64,000 nt of DNA from Pseudomonas frederiksbergensis (GCF_000802155.2 NZ_JQGJ02000002.1:558001-622000), one strand, 5' to 3'. Counted from the first letter of the stretch, positions 43,521 through 52,097 are shown. Made by a program: numbers and translations. The notes: generated by a model from the letters alone, not told the origin.

Positions 43521-44429
43521 ATGAACGTCAAACCGACCAAGACCCAGAATCTGCTGCTCGTTTGTCTGCTGGCGCTGGTACCGGTGCTGGCCGATGCCAA
43601 TACGCTTGAGCGAGTGCGAGCGAGCAATGCCTTCACCCTCGGCTATGTGCCGGATTTCGCGCCTTTTAGCGTTCAGGCCACCGATAAAGCCAGCGGTTAT
43701 GCAATGGATCTCTGCCTGAAAATCGCCGACAGGGTCAAATCCGAGTTGGGTTTGCCCGAGCTGGAAATTCGCTACCAGCCCGTCTCGGGCGTCGAACAGG
43801 TCAGTGCCGTCAGTTCAGGAAAGGTGGACATTCTCTGTACACCCACCGCCCCCACACTTGAGCGGCGCAAGACGGTCAGTTACTCAGTTCCGATCTACAC
43901 AGCCGGTCTCTCGGTAGTGGTGCGCCAAGATGCATCACCGGCGTTGCTCAACGTGCTCAATGGCAAGGTTGCCCATACCGGGCCAACGTGGCGAGCGACT
44001 ATCAATCGTGGTCTGTCGAACCAAACCTATGCCGCCATCGCAGGCGGAATCACCGACACGTGGATCCGTCATCAGCTGCGATTATTGGGCGTGGTAGCCA
44101 ATCTGGTCACCGTCGAGAACACAGACGCAGGCCTTAAACTGGTTGCCGACGGAAAAGCCGATGCCTTCTTCGCTGAGCGCCTGATGCTCAACAATCTCCT
44201 TAGTACGCGTTATCCAGACGCCAACCTGATTCTGCTGGAACGTATTTTTGAGTATGCCCCCACGGTAATGACAGTAGACCGAGACGACGAGGACTTCCGT
44301 TTGCTGGTCGACACGACGCTAAGTGAAATGTATCGCTCCGGCGAGATCGAGCAGGCGTTCGACAAACATCTGGGCGGAGCCAGCGACACGGCCAAAAAAT
44401 TGTTCAAGGTTTATGCGATACCGGATTGA
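43521..44429 (+). CDS. Periplasmic amino-acid-binding protein (orphan)
   Basis: This 302-residue family-3 solute-binding protein has a signal peptide ending VLADA. The core begins LERVRASNAFTLGYVPDFAPFS, then YAMDLCLKIADRVK and GKVDILCTPTAPTLERRKTV. The ATG at 43521 follows CAGGAT. No permease or ATPase gene is adjacent; the only transporter nearby is the PotE-like antiporter, so it may serve a remote ABC system or act as a sensor. It is the last gene before the pseudo-tRNA. Confidence 0.85.
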   Translation: MNVKPTKTQNLLLVCLLALVPVLADANTLERVRASNAFTLGYVPDFAPFSVQATDKASGYAMDLCLKIADRVKSELGLPELEIRYQPVSGVEQVSAVSSGKVDILCTPTAPTLERRKTVSYSVPIYTAGLSVVVRQDASPALLNVLNGKVAHTGPTWRATINRGLSNQTYAAIAGGITDTWIRHQLRLLGVVANLVTVENTDAGLKLVADGKADAFFAERLMLNNLLSTRYPDANLILLERIFEYAPTVMTVDRDDEDFRLLVDTTLSEMYRSGEIEQAFDKHLGGASDTAKKLFKVYAIPD

Positions 44430-44538
44430 AACACTAATCATGTCCGGCATGGCTAGCACACGACGGAACTACGGAGATAACTGATGCGGATGCCCAAAGT
44501 CCAAACGCCGACAGACTGATAAATAGGTCGTGGATTGG

Positions 44539-44726
44539 GCTACGTAGAAAGTTTGACAGTGTGTTTCACTCGGGTATCATGACGGCCGCAACGCAGTACG
44601 AAGGTGGCCGAGTGGTTTAAGGCAAAGGTCTTGAAAAGCGTCGACCCTAACAGGTCCACGAGTTCTAACTCCATCGCATCCGCCTTCTTATTAAGTAAAG
44701 CCCTGACTTGTCAGGGCTTTTTCGTG
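44539..44726 (+). repeat. Right copy of the ~190-bp tRNA-Ser unit direct repeat
   Basis: This is a diverged same-orientation copy of 37842-38033. The promoter is kept as TTGACA with a 16-bp spacer and TATCAT, and the terminator stem is kept (GCCCTGACTTGTCAGGGC then TTTTTC), while the tRNA between them is damaged. It marks the right end of the insertion. Confidence 0.85.
44600..44684 (+). pseudogene. Decayed tRNA-Ser(UGA)
   Basis: The sequence aligns along the whole of tRNA-Ser but has a 2-nt deletion in the acceptor/position-8 region. It has mismatches in the acceptor stem (GAAGGTG against CGCATCC) and in the anticodon stem (AGGT against AGCG), and loses the invariant TTCGAAT of the T-loop (TTCTAAC). 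The anticodon TGA persists. It should not fold into a working tRNA. Confidence 0.85.
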
Positions 44727-44773
44727 TCTGGCGTTTGAAAAAACAGTGACGGTCTTCACAAAGGAAACAGTGC

Positions 44774-45661
44774 ATGCCATCTCCTAAACCGCTCAAGGAA
44801 AGTAAAGTGACCAGTAAAACCATCGGTTCGATCGGCGCAGCCATTATCGGCGTGGCCCTGTTGTTTGTTTTCTTCGGCAGTTGGTACACGGTTGATGAAA
44901 CCGAACGCGGCGTGCTTCTGCGCAACGGCGCGCTGGTCGGAGTGGTTGAACCGGGGCTGTCGTTCAAGACGCCATTCATTGAATCGGTGCGCCTGATCAG
45001 CACGCAGAGCCAAGTGACTTCCTACGACGACTTGCAAGCCTACAGCAAGGACCAGCAATCGGCCGAGCTGAAGGTGTCCGTGTCCTGGCACATCGCGCCT
45101 TCCGACGTGGCGAAAGTCTATACCCAGTTCAAGGACCTGGAAGGCATTCGCGACCGCATGATCAGCCGGCAGGTGCCAACCCAGGTGGAGAACGTGTTCG
45201 GCAAGTTCAACGCTGTCGCCGCGGTGCAGAATCGCGTCCAACTGGTCAACGATATTTCCGCTGCGATCAAATCGACGATTACCGGGCCGGTGATCATCGA
45301 CAGCGTCCAGGTTGAAAACATTGACTTCAGTGACGCCTATGAAAAGGCCATCGAAGCGCGCATGGCTGCGGAAGTGCAGGTCAAGACTCGCGAGCAGCAA
45401 CTCGCCACCGAGCAGGTCCAGGCGCAGATTCGCGTCACCCAGGCCCAGGCGGAAGCCGATTCGCAAGTGGCCCAGGCCAAGGCGGACGCCCTCGCCACTG
45501 AACTGCGTGGCAAGGCGGAGGCAGAGGCGATCAAGGCCCGCGCCCAAGCATTGTCCAGCAACCAGAACCTGGTGGAGCTGACCAAGGCCGAGCGCTGGAA
45601 CGGCCAGCTGCCTACCACTATGCTGCCCAACAGTGCGCTGCCATTCATTGATCTGAAGTAA
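44774..45661 (+). CDS. Prohibitin/SPFH-domain membrane protein
   Basis: This 295-residue protein has one N-terminal TM (about 17-37). An SPFH/band-7 domain follows (YTVDETERGVLLRNGALVGV, then EPGLSFKTPFIESV), then an Ala/Glu/Gln-rich coiled coil (about 195-265) and a short hydrophobic tail. This is the prohibitin-like branch, which forms large ring assemblies in the inner membrane and, in relatives, regulates FtsH. It starts just after the right repeat, so the decayed tRNA unit's surviving promoter could in principle read towards it, although a terminator intervenes. Confidence 0.87.
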   Translation: MPSPKPLKESKVTSKTIGSIGAAIIGVALLFVFFGSWYTVDETERGVLLRNGALVGVVEPGLSFKTPFIESVRLISTQSQVTSYDDLQAYSKDQQSAELKVSVSWHIAPSDVAKVYTQFKDLEGIRDRMISRQVPTQVENVFGKFNAVAAVQNRVQLVNDISAAIKSTITGPVIIDSVQVENIDFSDAYEKAIEARMAAEVQVKTREQQLATEQVQAQIRVTQAQAEADSQVAQAKADALATELRGKAEAEAIKARAQALSSNQNLVELTKAERWNGQLPTTMLPNSALPFIDLK

Positions 45662-45923
45662 CCTCCCCCGGCGCGGTCAATCCTGGCCGCGCCCTCTATT
45701 TACCCTGCACAGCGCCGGCGAACAGCAACGTCGCCCCGCCCGGTTGACGCTACACTTGGGTCACTGACGACCCGATGTTCACCGTTAGCAGGGAGCTCTA
45801 CGTGTATCCAGGCAAAATACCAGCGCAATTGTTCCGCTATCTTCCTTTCCCCGCCGCTCGTCCCGATAAACGTTTTTCATCGCCAAACCCTGCTTCGGCA
45901 TTCGTCCTGGACAGGAGAAACAT

Positions 45924-47717
45924 GTGACGGTCCTCATAAAGAAGTACAAGTGGCCCGCGCTGTTGGCCGCGGCCCTGGTTGTTTTCTCTGCGCTGATCTT
46001 CTTTTTAGTCAAATCCTACACGTACGATTCCGCGACCTATTTCGAATCACGGGACTTCATTCGCCAACTCAAACAAGCCGACGCCAACTGGAATGTCAAA
46101 ATCCTCAGGAAGAAAATCGGCGTCAACAACAACCTGTCGCTCACCCCGCCGCCTGAAGCACAGGCTCGCTGGGAGCAATTGGAGCGCCTGAACAATTCCG
46201 GCCCGCTGGCGACCCTCTGGGCGTCGAGACGCCAAGGTTATGTGGACGCAGTCCAGAACAAGCGCTTGCTGGTGGAGCAATTCGAGCAACACAACGCCAA
46301 GCTGCGGGCATCCCTGGACGAAATGCCGACGGTAGAAGATAAGATCCAGACGTTGTTGAACGACATGAAGGCCGACGGAGAAATTGCGCGCTTGACCGCT
46401 GCCTCCAACATCCTCGACCTGACGCTGACGACCCTCGAATACGCGCTTTACGTCACGTCCGACAAAGCACAGGAAGTGCAGGACCAGTTAAACGAACTCG
46501 AATATCAGATCGAGCAACTGCCCTCCTCCTACCAGCCCACGTTTTTCTCACTGACACAGCACGTCAAGACCATCATCCAGGAACAACCGCGGGTCAACGA
46601 TCTGCTGGATCGTATCAGTGTCATCCCGGTCGCCCAGGAGTTGGACAGCATCAACGAGTTGCTGAACGAAACGCAACGCAGGACTGCCGCCACGGACCGT
46701 AAATACCATATGTACCTGGCGGTATGCGCGGGCCTGATGGCGCTCTTGATGATTTACCTCGCCGTTCGGCTAGTGCGCAGTTATTCGGTCATCAACCAGA
46801 TCAACCGTGAACTGCAGACTGCCAATGACAACTTGGAAGAACGCGTCCAGGAGCGCACCCGCGAGCTGAAAGCCGCCGAACGCGAATTGGTGGATGCCGC
46901 TCGCATGGCAGGCATGGCCGAAATCGCCACGAACGTGTTGCACAACGTCGGCAACGTTCTTAACAGCGTGAATATTTCGGCGGACCTGGTAACCCGCAAG
47001 TTGAAAAACAGCAAGACACAAGGGCTGGGCAAGGCGGTGAAGATGATGAACGAACATGCAACGGACCTGGGCCAGTTCATCACCGAGGACGAAAAAGGCA
47101 AGTTACTGCCCCGCTACTTCAATGAATTGGTGGACTCTGTCGCCGCCGAACAAGCGTTGCTCATCGACGAACTTGCACAACTGACCAAAAGCATCGATCA
47201 CATCAAGGAAATCGTCACCACTCAACAAACCTATGCCGGGGCTGCGAGGCTGATCGAGCCGCTGAACGTCGCCGATCTGTTCGAAGATGCGCTGCGCATG
47301 AATTCGGGATCCCTGAGCCGGCATCACGTCACCGTGATCAAGGATTACCAGGACACCCCTGTGATCCTGGGCGACAAGCACCGGTTATTGCTGATCCTGA
47401 TCAACCTGATCAGCAACGCCAAGTTCGCCATGTCCAACGTTGAGCATCCACGGGAAATGACGCTAGGGATCCGCATCGTGGACCAGACGACATTACACAT
47501 CAGCGTCCAGGACCGTGGTGAAGGGATCTCCAGGGAAAACCAGGCCAGGATCTTCAATCATGGATTCACCACCCGCAAGGAAGGCCATGGATTTGGCCTG
47601 CACAGCTGCGCCCTGGCAGCCGTCGAGATGAATGGCCGCCTCCAGGCGTACAGCGAGGGCCCAGGACAAGGCGCCCTGTTCACTCTGGAAATCCCCCTGG
47701 AGCTCGCAGGCGCGTGA
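45924..47717 (+). CDS. DAHL-domain sensor histidine kinase
   Basis: This 597-residue kinase starts at a GTG with AGGAGA upstream. The order is TM 10-30, a large all-helical periplasmic domain (about 31-258, DAHL-like), TM 262-285, a coiled coil (288-325), a phosphoacceptor helix with His340 in ATNVLHNVGNVLNSV, and an ATPase domain (N box INLISNAKFAM, G1 DRGEGIS, G2 GHGFGLH). The H-box is the less common LHNVGN type. No response regulator is nearby, so it is an orphan kinase in this window. Confidence 0.86.
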   Translation: MTVLIKKYKWPALLAAALVVFSALIFFLVKSYTYDSATYFESRDFIRQLKQADANWNVKILRKKIGVNNNLSLTPPPEAQARWEQLERLNNSGPLATLWASRRQGYVDAVQNKRLLVEQFEQHNAKLRASLDEMPTVEDKIQTLLNDMKADGEIARLTAASNILDLTLTTLEYALYVTSDKAQEVQDQLNELEYQIEQLPSSYQPTFFSLTQHVKTIIQEQPRVNDLLDRISVIPVAQELDSINELLNETQRRTAATDRKYHMYLAVCAGLMALLMIYLAVRLVRSYSVINQINRELQTANDNLEERVQERTRELKAAERELVDAARMAGMAEIATNVLHNVGNVLNSVNISADLVTRKLKNSKTQGLGKAVKMMNEHATDLGQFITEDEKGKLLPRYFNELVDSVAAEQALLIDELAQLTKSIDHIKEIVTTQQTYAGAARLIEPLNVADLFEDALRMNSGSLSRHHVTVIKDYQDTPVILGDKHRLLLILINLISNAKFAMSNVEHPREMTLGIRIVDQTTLHISVQDRGEGISRENQARIFNHGFTTRKEGHGFGLHSCALAAVEMNGRLQAYSEGPGQGALFTLEIPLELAGA

Positions 47718-47768
47718 GCTGGTTGACCGCACGGCGGACATCCCTGTCCACCTGAAGGAACCGCCAGG

Positions 47769-47960
47769 CTACTTGATGTTCCCGGACGGAGCGCTACGGC
47801 GTCTCCTGGCAGGCAGCGCAGCGGCATAGGCCAGCGCTTCCTCCCGTGAAGTGAAGGAGCCCAGTCGATCAGCCTGGGTACAGACTCGCCAAGGTCCACT
47901 GTTTACGCTGAGTACGTCATAGCCATTGATATGCAGTTTCGTCAGCATCGCAGTACTCAT
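47769..47960 (-). CDS. Small protein of unknown function
   Basis: This is a 63-residue protein whose ATG at 47960 is placed by AGGAGG eight bases upstream. It reads MLTKLHINGYDVLSVNSGPW then RVCTQADRLGSFTSREEALA, resembling short single-domain proteins with a beta-hairpin and an EEALAYA helix (DUF2188-like). It ends RRRRSAPSGNIK. Function is unknown. Confidence 0.65.
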   Translation of the reverse strand: MSTAMLTKLHINGYDVLSVNSGPWRVCTQADRLGSFTSREEALAYAAALPARRRRSAPSGNIK

Positions 47961-48073
47961 GGTCATCACCTCCTGCAAAGTACCGGGTTACGCTGCCTAC
48001 CTTACTCCCGGTTCGGCGATCGGTGCCTACCGGGCGTCGAGTCATTCGCTGGCACGCTGATCATTCGTGAGGC

Positions 48074-48973
48074 TCAATGGGAGTCCGAATCCCATAGCCA
48101 ATCCCACAAACCCGGCAGGCGCACGGGCTGGGAGGTGTCGCGAACCGAGCGAGCCAAGGCCGCTCGCTCAAGGGCCCGGCGGTCGTCGTAGAAAGGCTTC
48201 GCATCGGTCCTGAGGCCGGTCTCCCTCGCGCTGTCGAGAAGGATTTGCAGGTACTCACGGGCGTGACGAGCGGTATAGCGATTGAGGTCGTGAAACGTCA
48301 CGACGATGGGTATCACACCGTCCACGGTGGGCAGTTGTCCCCCGGCGATGCGCTCGCGCACTTCGGAAAGCTGGCGGGTCAGGTTCATCCGCCGCCTCGG
48401 GCTCATCGTAATACCCCAGACCTTGCCATCATTGGCGCTCAAGTCCGTCAGCAATACGTGCATACCGTGTCGCTGATAAGCGGCAAACGTGCGCCTGTCG
48501 AAACTCCAGAATGGAGGTCGTACCAGGCTTGGCGGCGCGCCTGTGATCGCAGCGATATCGTTGGCGCCGTTGCCCAGGGACTGCTCCAGTTCTGCCGGAT
48601 CCAGGAAGCGATGGTTGGTGTGCCAATGGGTCGCGGTATGAAAGCCCAGCACATGGCCCTGCGAATGCTCGCGATACATGATCGAGCGGCCGATTTCGCT
48701 GCCACCGGCTCGCGGCGCCCGCGTCTGGAGGAAAAATACCGCTTTTATCCCGGGCTGCACCGGGTTCCGCGCCAAGGCGTCCAGCACCTGCATGCTCGGA
48801 TTCCAGAACGACGATGCGCTGGGGCCGTCATCGAATGTCAGCAGGAATCGAATGGGGGCCTGGACGCGCAAATGCTGCTCGGTTTGCGGGGTCAATTCGA
48901 TGGGCGGGCCAATGCACCCCGACAACGGTACGGCGAGCAGCGCCATGACCAGCGCCCTGGCGAAGTTGTTCAT
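48074..48973 (-). CDS. Lipoprotein polysaccharide deacetylase
   Basis: This 299-residue protein has a lipobox (VPLSGC) at residue 20 followed by a NodB-type carbohydrate-esterase-4 domain. The catalytic motif is FLLTFDDGPSASSFW (metal-binding Asp pair), the metal histidines are in GFHTATHWHTN, motif 3 is RPPFWSFD and the C-terminal His motif is VVTFHDLNRYT. It is anchored in the membrane facing the periplasm and should remove N-acetyl groups from a cell-envelope or exopolysaccharide. The gene stands alone, so its substrate is unclear. Confidence 0.85.
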   Translation of the reverse strand: MNNFARALVMALLAVPLSGCIGPPIELTPQTEQHLRVQAPIRFLLTFDDGPSASSFWNPSMQVLDALARNPVQPGIKAVFFLQTRAPRAGGSEIGRSIMYREHSQGHVLGFHTATHWHTNHRFLDPAELEQSLGNGANDIAAITGAPPSLVRPPFWSFDRRTFAAYQRHGMHVLLTDLSANDGKVWGITMSPRRRMNLTRQLSEVRERIAGGQLPTVDGVIPIVVTFHDLNRYTARHAREYLQILLDSARETGLRTDAKPFYDDRRALERAALARSVRDTSQPVRLPGLWDWLWDSDSH

Positions 48974-49201
48974 GTCTTGCCTTTATTCAATGCCACGTTA
49001 CGTCGCCTTTGATCCCTGGCACCGGTGCTTTCAAGCTCACCTTGGAGAAGGTTACCCGGGTTTGGTTCCACACCGTGAGCACGGTTGTTTCGCCACCGAC
49101 AGCGTCCCCTCCCCGGCCCCCGATCTTGACCGTCTGGAAATCAGATGGAATTTTCCGAACGGCTCCGTATCCATCCGTATAGGATCAATTAGGGAGGATT
49201 T

Positions 49202-49456
49202 ATGGGCGGTCCATCGCTTTACATCATCGACTACATGCTCCATGGCGAGCCCAAGTCTTTCATCATTCGCGCTGAAGTGATGAATAACTCCGAAGCTTGG
49301 CATTGGGCCAGTTGCGACGCGGGTGTTGGGCGCATACCCAAATTCGGCAGGGAGAAGGTCAAGCGGGTTTCCAAACCCATGGCAGAGAAATATGGCATTA
49401 CCGATGTGCGCTGGCGAGCCTCCGTCGCGCCATCCTGGGTCAAGGAGTCCGGCTGA
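49202..49456 (+). CDS. DUF6555-like Pseudomonas small protein
   Basis: This 84-residue soluble protein has AGGGAGGATTT before the ATG. It carries the conserved block YIIDYMLHGEPKSFIIRAEV, SEAWHWASCDAGVGRIPKFG and KPMAEKYGITDVRW, recognisable as a small family restricted to Pseudomonas. Function is unknown. The region 48974-49201 before it contains no gene. Confidence 0.72.
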   Translation: MGGPSLYIIDYMLHGEPKSFIIRAEVMNNSEAWHWASCDAGVGRIPKFGREKVKRVSKPMAEKYGITDVRWRASVAPSWVKESG

Positions 49457-49608
49457 ACACGATATGACGCGCTCCGGTGCACCGACTGTCCAGTCGTGCG
49501 CCGGATTTCAACAGAGTCGAAATAATCCAACTACGCTTAATGCAGCGTTACCCGTCCTTGTCGACGGGTTTCGTGCTGGCTCATCCAACCTTGAAATGGA
49601 GGTGTGAC

Positions 49609-49839
49609 ATGTCCGAAAAAGAGTCCATCACCACCTTGCTCACCTTATTGGAGTCGCGCCAGGCGCGGCTGACAGCCGCCTGCAAGGAAATCGCCGACTG
49701 GGTCGACCACCAGGGCGGACACCCCGCCGCAGTTCGCATCCGCGATCGACTCAACGACATCGAGAAGGATGCCCCATCGATCCAGAGCGCCCTGTCGTCA
49801 CTGAAACCGGTGGACCGTCCGTTGCCCAAGTTTCGTTGA
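49609..49839 (+). CDS. Small helical protein of unknown function
   Basis: This is a 76-residue, highly charged, probably coiled helical protein (TLLTLLESRQARLTAACKEI, then RDRLNDIEKDAPSIQSAL). The ATG at 49609 has GGAGGTGT immediately upstream. No cysteine pair or membrane segment; no family recognised. Confidence 0.6.
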   Translation: MSEKESITTLLTLLESRQARLTAACKEIADWVDHQGGHPAAVRIRDRLNDIEKDAPSIQSALSSLKPVDRPLPKFR

Positions 49840-50008
49840 GGATAAGTTTCGTTGAGGAAAAGCTTAGTGAATGAAACGTTTCGTTAACGACCTGCCACAC
49901 CGGTTGCCCTGAACTCCACCGGCCGTAAAACCGATGGAACGACGGCGTACTTTTGCACCTCGATATTGATAGGTATCGATGCAAGAGCCGTCATAAGGGA
50001 GAACCAAC

Positions 50009-50434
50009 ATGAATGCCAGAGTCCTGCTGCTGATCGCCTGCGCCTGCCCCGCCACTGTGATGGCGCAAGGTTGTGAAGTCATCACCCGATCCCAAAGCCA
50101 GGCAGTAGCGGAAATCGAAACCCGCAGTTGCTATGAATACAAGGGCGTCCCTTCCGAATCCATCGGCTGGTCATGCAGCAACGAAAGCAAAGGAACCTTG
50201 AGCACCGAAAAGAAACCGGTCGAACGGTGTGCCGAGGGCTACGTGGCCACATGCCAGGCGAGGTTGACCCAAGAAGCGCTGGCCAACCCACACTCCACCA
50301 GCAAGGACCGAAGCGGCGGCTCGGCGAATATCCCGGACAATGCGCAGGTGACTTGGTACTACTACAGTGCGCAACAGGTCCAGCAGGCACAAAAAGACTG
50401 CGAAACCACCGGCGGCCAATGGAAAAACCGCTGA
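50009..50434 (+). CDS. Cysteine-containing exported protein of unknown function
   Basis: This 141-residue protein has a signal peptide ending TVMA-QG and eight cysteines counting signal and mature parts (including GCEVIT, SCYEYKG, WSCSNESK, ERCAEGY, TCQARL and DCETTGGQW). The mature domain is probably disulphide-rich. GGGAGAACCAAC precedes the ATG. Nothing in the sequence identifies an activity; periplasmic or secreted location is likely. Confidence 0.65.
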   Translation: MNARVLLLIACACPATVMAQGCEVITRSQSQAVAEIETRSCYEYKGVPSESIGWSCSNESKGTLSTEKKPVERCAEGYVATCQARLTQEALANPHSTSKDRSGGSANIPDNAQVTWYYYSAQQVQQAQKDCETTGGQWKNR

Positions 50435-50458
50435 CCGGGTGGTTCGCATTTCAGGGCG

Positions 50459-50686
50459 TCAACCCTTGCTGTGCTCTGGGGACGAAGGCGGATTCTTGAC
50501 GCCCCGCGGCCCGGCCACTCCCCAGACGATCAAGCCCAACACAGGCAAGATAATCAGCAGCAGCGCCCATCCCGCCTTGGTACCGGCCGATTTGTCGCTG
50601 CGAAAGACGCTGACGATCGCCCAAAGGTCCACGAGCAATATCAACACGGCAACGGCAATCCAGAAATAACTGGCTAGTTCAGACAT
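50459..50686 (-). CDS. PLDc_N-type two-TM membrane protein
   Basis: This 75-residue protein has two hydrophobic helices separated by a short loop (YFWIAVAVLILLVDLWAIVS, then SDKSAGTKAGWALLLIILPV and LGLIVWGVAGPRG). This is the phospholipase-D-N-terminal-like domain found as a stand-alone protein. It ends Pro/Ser-rich. Such proteins sit in the inner membrane, often near cell-envelope stress genes. Confidence 0.75.
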   Translation of the reverse strand: MSELASYFWIAVAVLILLVDLWAIVSVFRSDKSAGTKAGWALLLIILPVLGLIVWGVAGPRGVKNPPSSPEHSKG

Positions 50687-50780
50687 GGCCTCAATCCTCT
50701 TGTCAGTCTATGGATTAGGCATGACCGCGCCAGGTCCGTTCAAAGAATCTGTCTTGCTGTTGCTGTTGACGATCGTGCAG

Positions 50781-50966
50781 CTACACGCGCTCGTTGAGGT
50801 AGGCGACCCATTGTTCATAGGCCTCGTGTTGACGCCGGACAGCCTCGTCCCAGGCCGTCCCGGACATTTGATGGACACAGATCAACGCCATCATTTCTGA
50901 TGTGGCTGTATCGAGTTCAACCAAAAGCTCATGGGATTTGACTTTGAAATCTTCAACGGTAGTCAT
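50781..50966 (-). CDS. Small soluble protein of unknown function
   Basis: This 61-residue protein starts at the ATG at 50966 (GAGGA upstream), reading MTTVEDFKVKSHELLVELDT, and continues with a helix AVRRQHEAYEQWVAYLNERV. Similar short proteins are frequent in Pseudomonas but uncharacterised. The region 50967-51234 upstream holds no gene I can support. Confidence 0.55.
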   Translation of the reverse strand: MTTVEDFKVKSHELLVELDTATSEMMALICVHQMSGTAWDEAVRRQHEAYEQWVAYLNERV

Positions 50967-51234
50967 CATTCCTCGCTTCCCCATACCAGGGCCGGCTCGT
51001 CCACCCAACATTGATACGTTTTTTCGGCGCTGATTCATTTTTGGCGATGATCGGTCGTTCGCGCGGCCCTACCTCCAGGTTTTCCAACCGCTCGTGAAAT
51101 AAACGAAGCCTTTCCCCTTTCAGGGCGGTCCCATGGACATGAGCGAAAACTATTGGTTTGAACACTCCAAAGGAGCAAGGCTCAAATATTGCAGTTATAT
51201 TGCACTTTAATGACAGTCGAGGCTGGACAAGGTT

Positions 51235-51597
51235 ATGAAGATTCGAGCGACCGTCATCTGCGAAGAAGACCGCCACATTCTGCTGGTGCGAAAACCAAAA
51301 AGCCGCTGGGCGTTGCCAGGCGGAACCGTTGAGCGCGGCGAAACCCACGCCGACGCCGCTCTCAGGGAATTGGCGGAAGAAACCGGACTGAGTGCCGAGA
51401 ACCTGCTTTACCTGATGCACGTCAGCGAAGGCGGTACCGAACACCACGTGTTCGAGGCTGCGGTCAATGATTCAACGGCCGCCAGGCCACAGAATGAGAT
51501 CAGCGACTGTGTGTGGCACCCGTTGGATGCCATTGCCCAGTTGCAGATGAAGAAAGGCATGCGAGAGATATTAGAGGCGTTTCGGCGCAGATTGTGA
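51235..51597 (+). CDS. NUDIX hydrolase
   Basis: This 120-residue protein has a complete Nudix box: GGTVERGETHADAALRELAE followed by ETGL, matching G-x5-E-x7-R-E-U-x-E-E-x-G-U. It is the length of MutT-like single-domain Nudix enzymes. It opens KIRATVICEEDRHILLVRKP. The substrate is unknown; it would hydrolyse a nucleoside diphosphate linked to some moiety, using Mg2+. Confidence 0.86.
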   Translation: MKIRATVICEEDRHILLVRKPKSRWALPGGTVERGETHADAALRELAEETGLSAENLLYLMHVSEGGTEHHVFEAAVNDSTAARPQNEISDCVWHPLDAIAQLQMKKGMREILEAFRRRL

Positions 51598-51684
51598 GCG
51601 CTGTCGAGCTTGAGTAAGCATGGACTGTAGCGTCGGCCTGACAAAAAAACACAGAAGAGCGCACGGCGCAGTCTCTCGTTCTCT

Positions 51685-51855
51685 TTGTGCGCCATAGTCT
51701 TCGGCCTCTCGTCGCTCATGTATACAAGCGCATGGAATGATGGTGCCAGAAGAATAACCATCACAGGCTACAGCTATGGGTTCTACGTCTGGATGTCGGC
51801 GTTTGTATGGCTGGCGCTCTTGGCGGGCCGAAAATCCCTACAGTCGGAATACTGA
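51685..51855 (+). CDS. Possible small membrane protein or gene tail
   Basis: A 56-codon frame from a TTG reads CAIVFGLSSLMYTSAWNDG, then ITGYSYGFYVWMSAFVWLAL and LAGRKSLQSEY, i.e. two hydrophobic helices of a small inner-membrane protein. The frame is open further upstream to a stop near 51627 but without ATG or RBS. It may be the 3' end of a truncated gene. Confidence 0.35.
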   Translation: MCAIVFGLSSLMYTSAWNDGARRITITGYSYGFYVWMSAFVWLALLAGRKSLQSEY

Positions 51856-51890
51856 CAGCACACTCCCCCCAGCAGCCTCCGCCTGAAACG

Positions 51891-51927
51891 AAAAAGGGTT
51901 TGCATCAGCTTTCGCTCGCAAACCCTT
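51891..51927 (-). terminator. Terminator after tRNA-Leu
   Basis: On the minus strand AAGGGTTTGC and GCAAACCCTT form a 10-bp stem around a 14-base loop, followed by TTTTTCG. It begins 10 bp past the tRNA-Leu CCA. Confidence 0.8.
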
Positions 51928-51936
51928 GATCTTGGA

Positions 51937-52023
51937 TGGTGCCCGAAGCCGGAATCGAACCGGCACGCCCTTACGAGCGGGGGATTTTAAGTCCCATGCG
52001 TCTACCAGTTTCGCCATTCGGGC
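51937..52023 (-). tRNA. tRNA-Leu(UAA)
   Basis: An 87-nt class-II tRNA with encoded CCA. The acceptor stem is GCCCGAA/TTCGGGC, the D-arm GGCGAAACTGGTAGACGC, the anticodon loop CTTAAAA (anticodon TAA), and the T-arm contains GGTTCGATTCC. It reads UUA codons. Confidence 0.95.
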
Positions 52024-52097
52024 GGTAGCGCGGTCAAGCCGTGCGACACTGGCAGATAGGCATCTGGCAGGATCGAGGCTGGTGCAACAGAGGGGGA

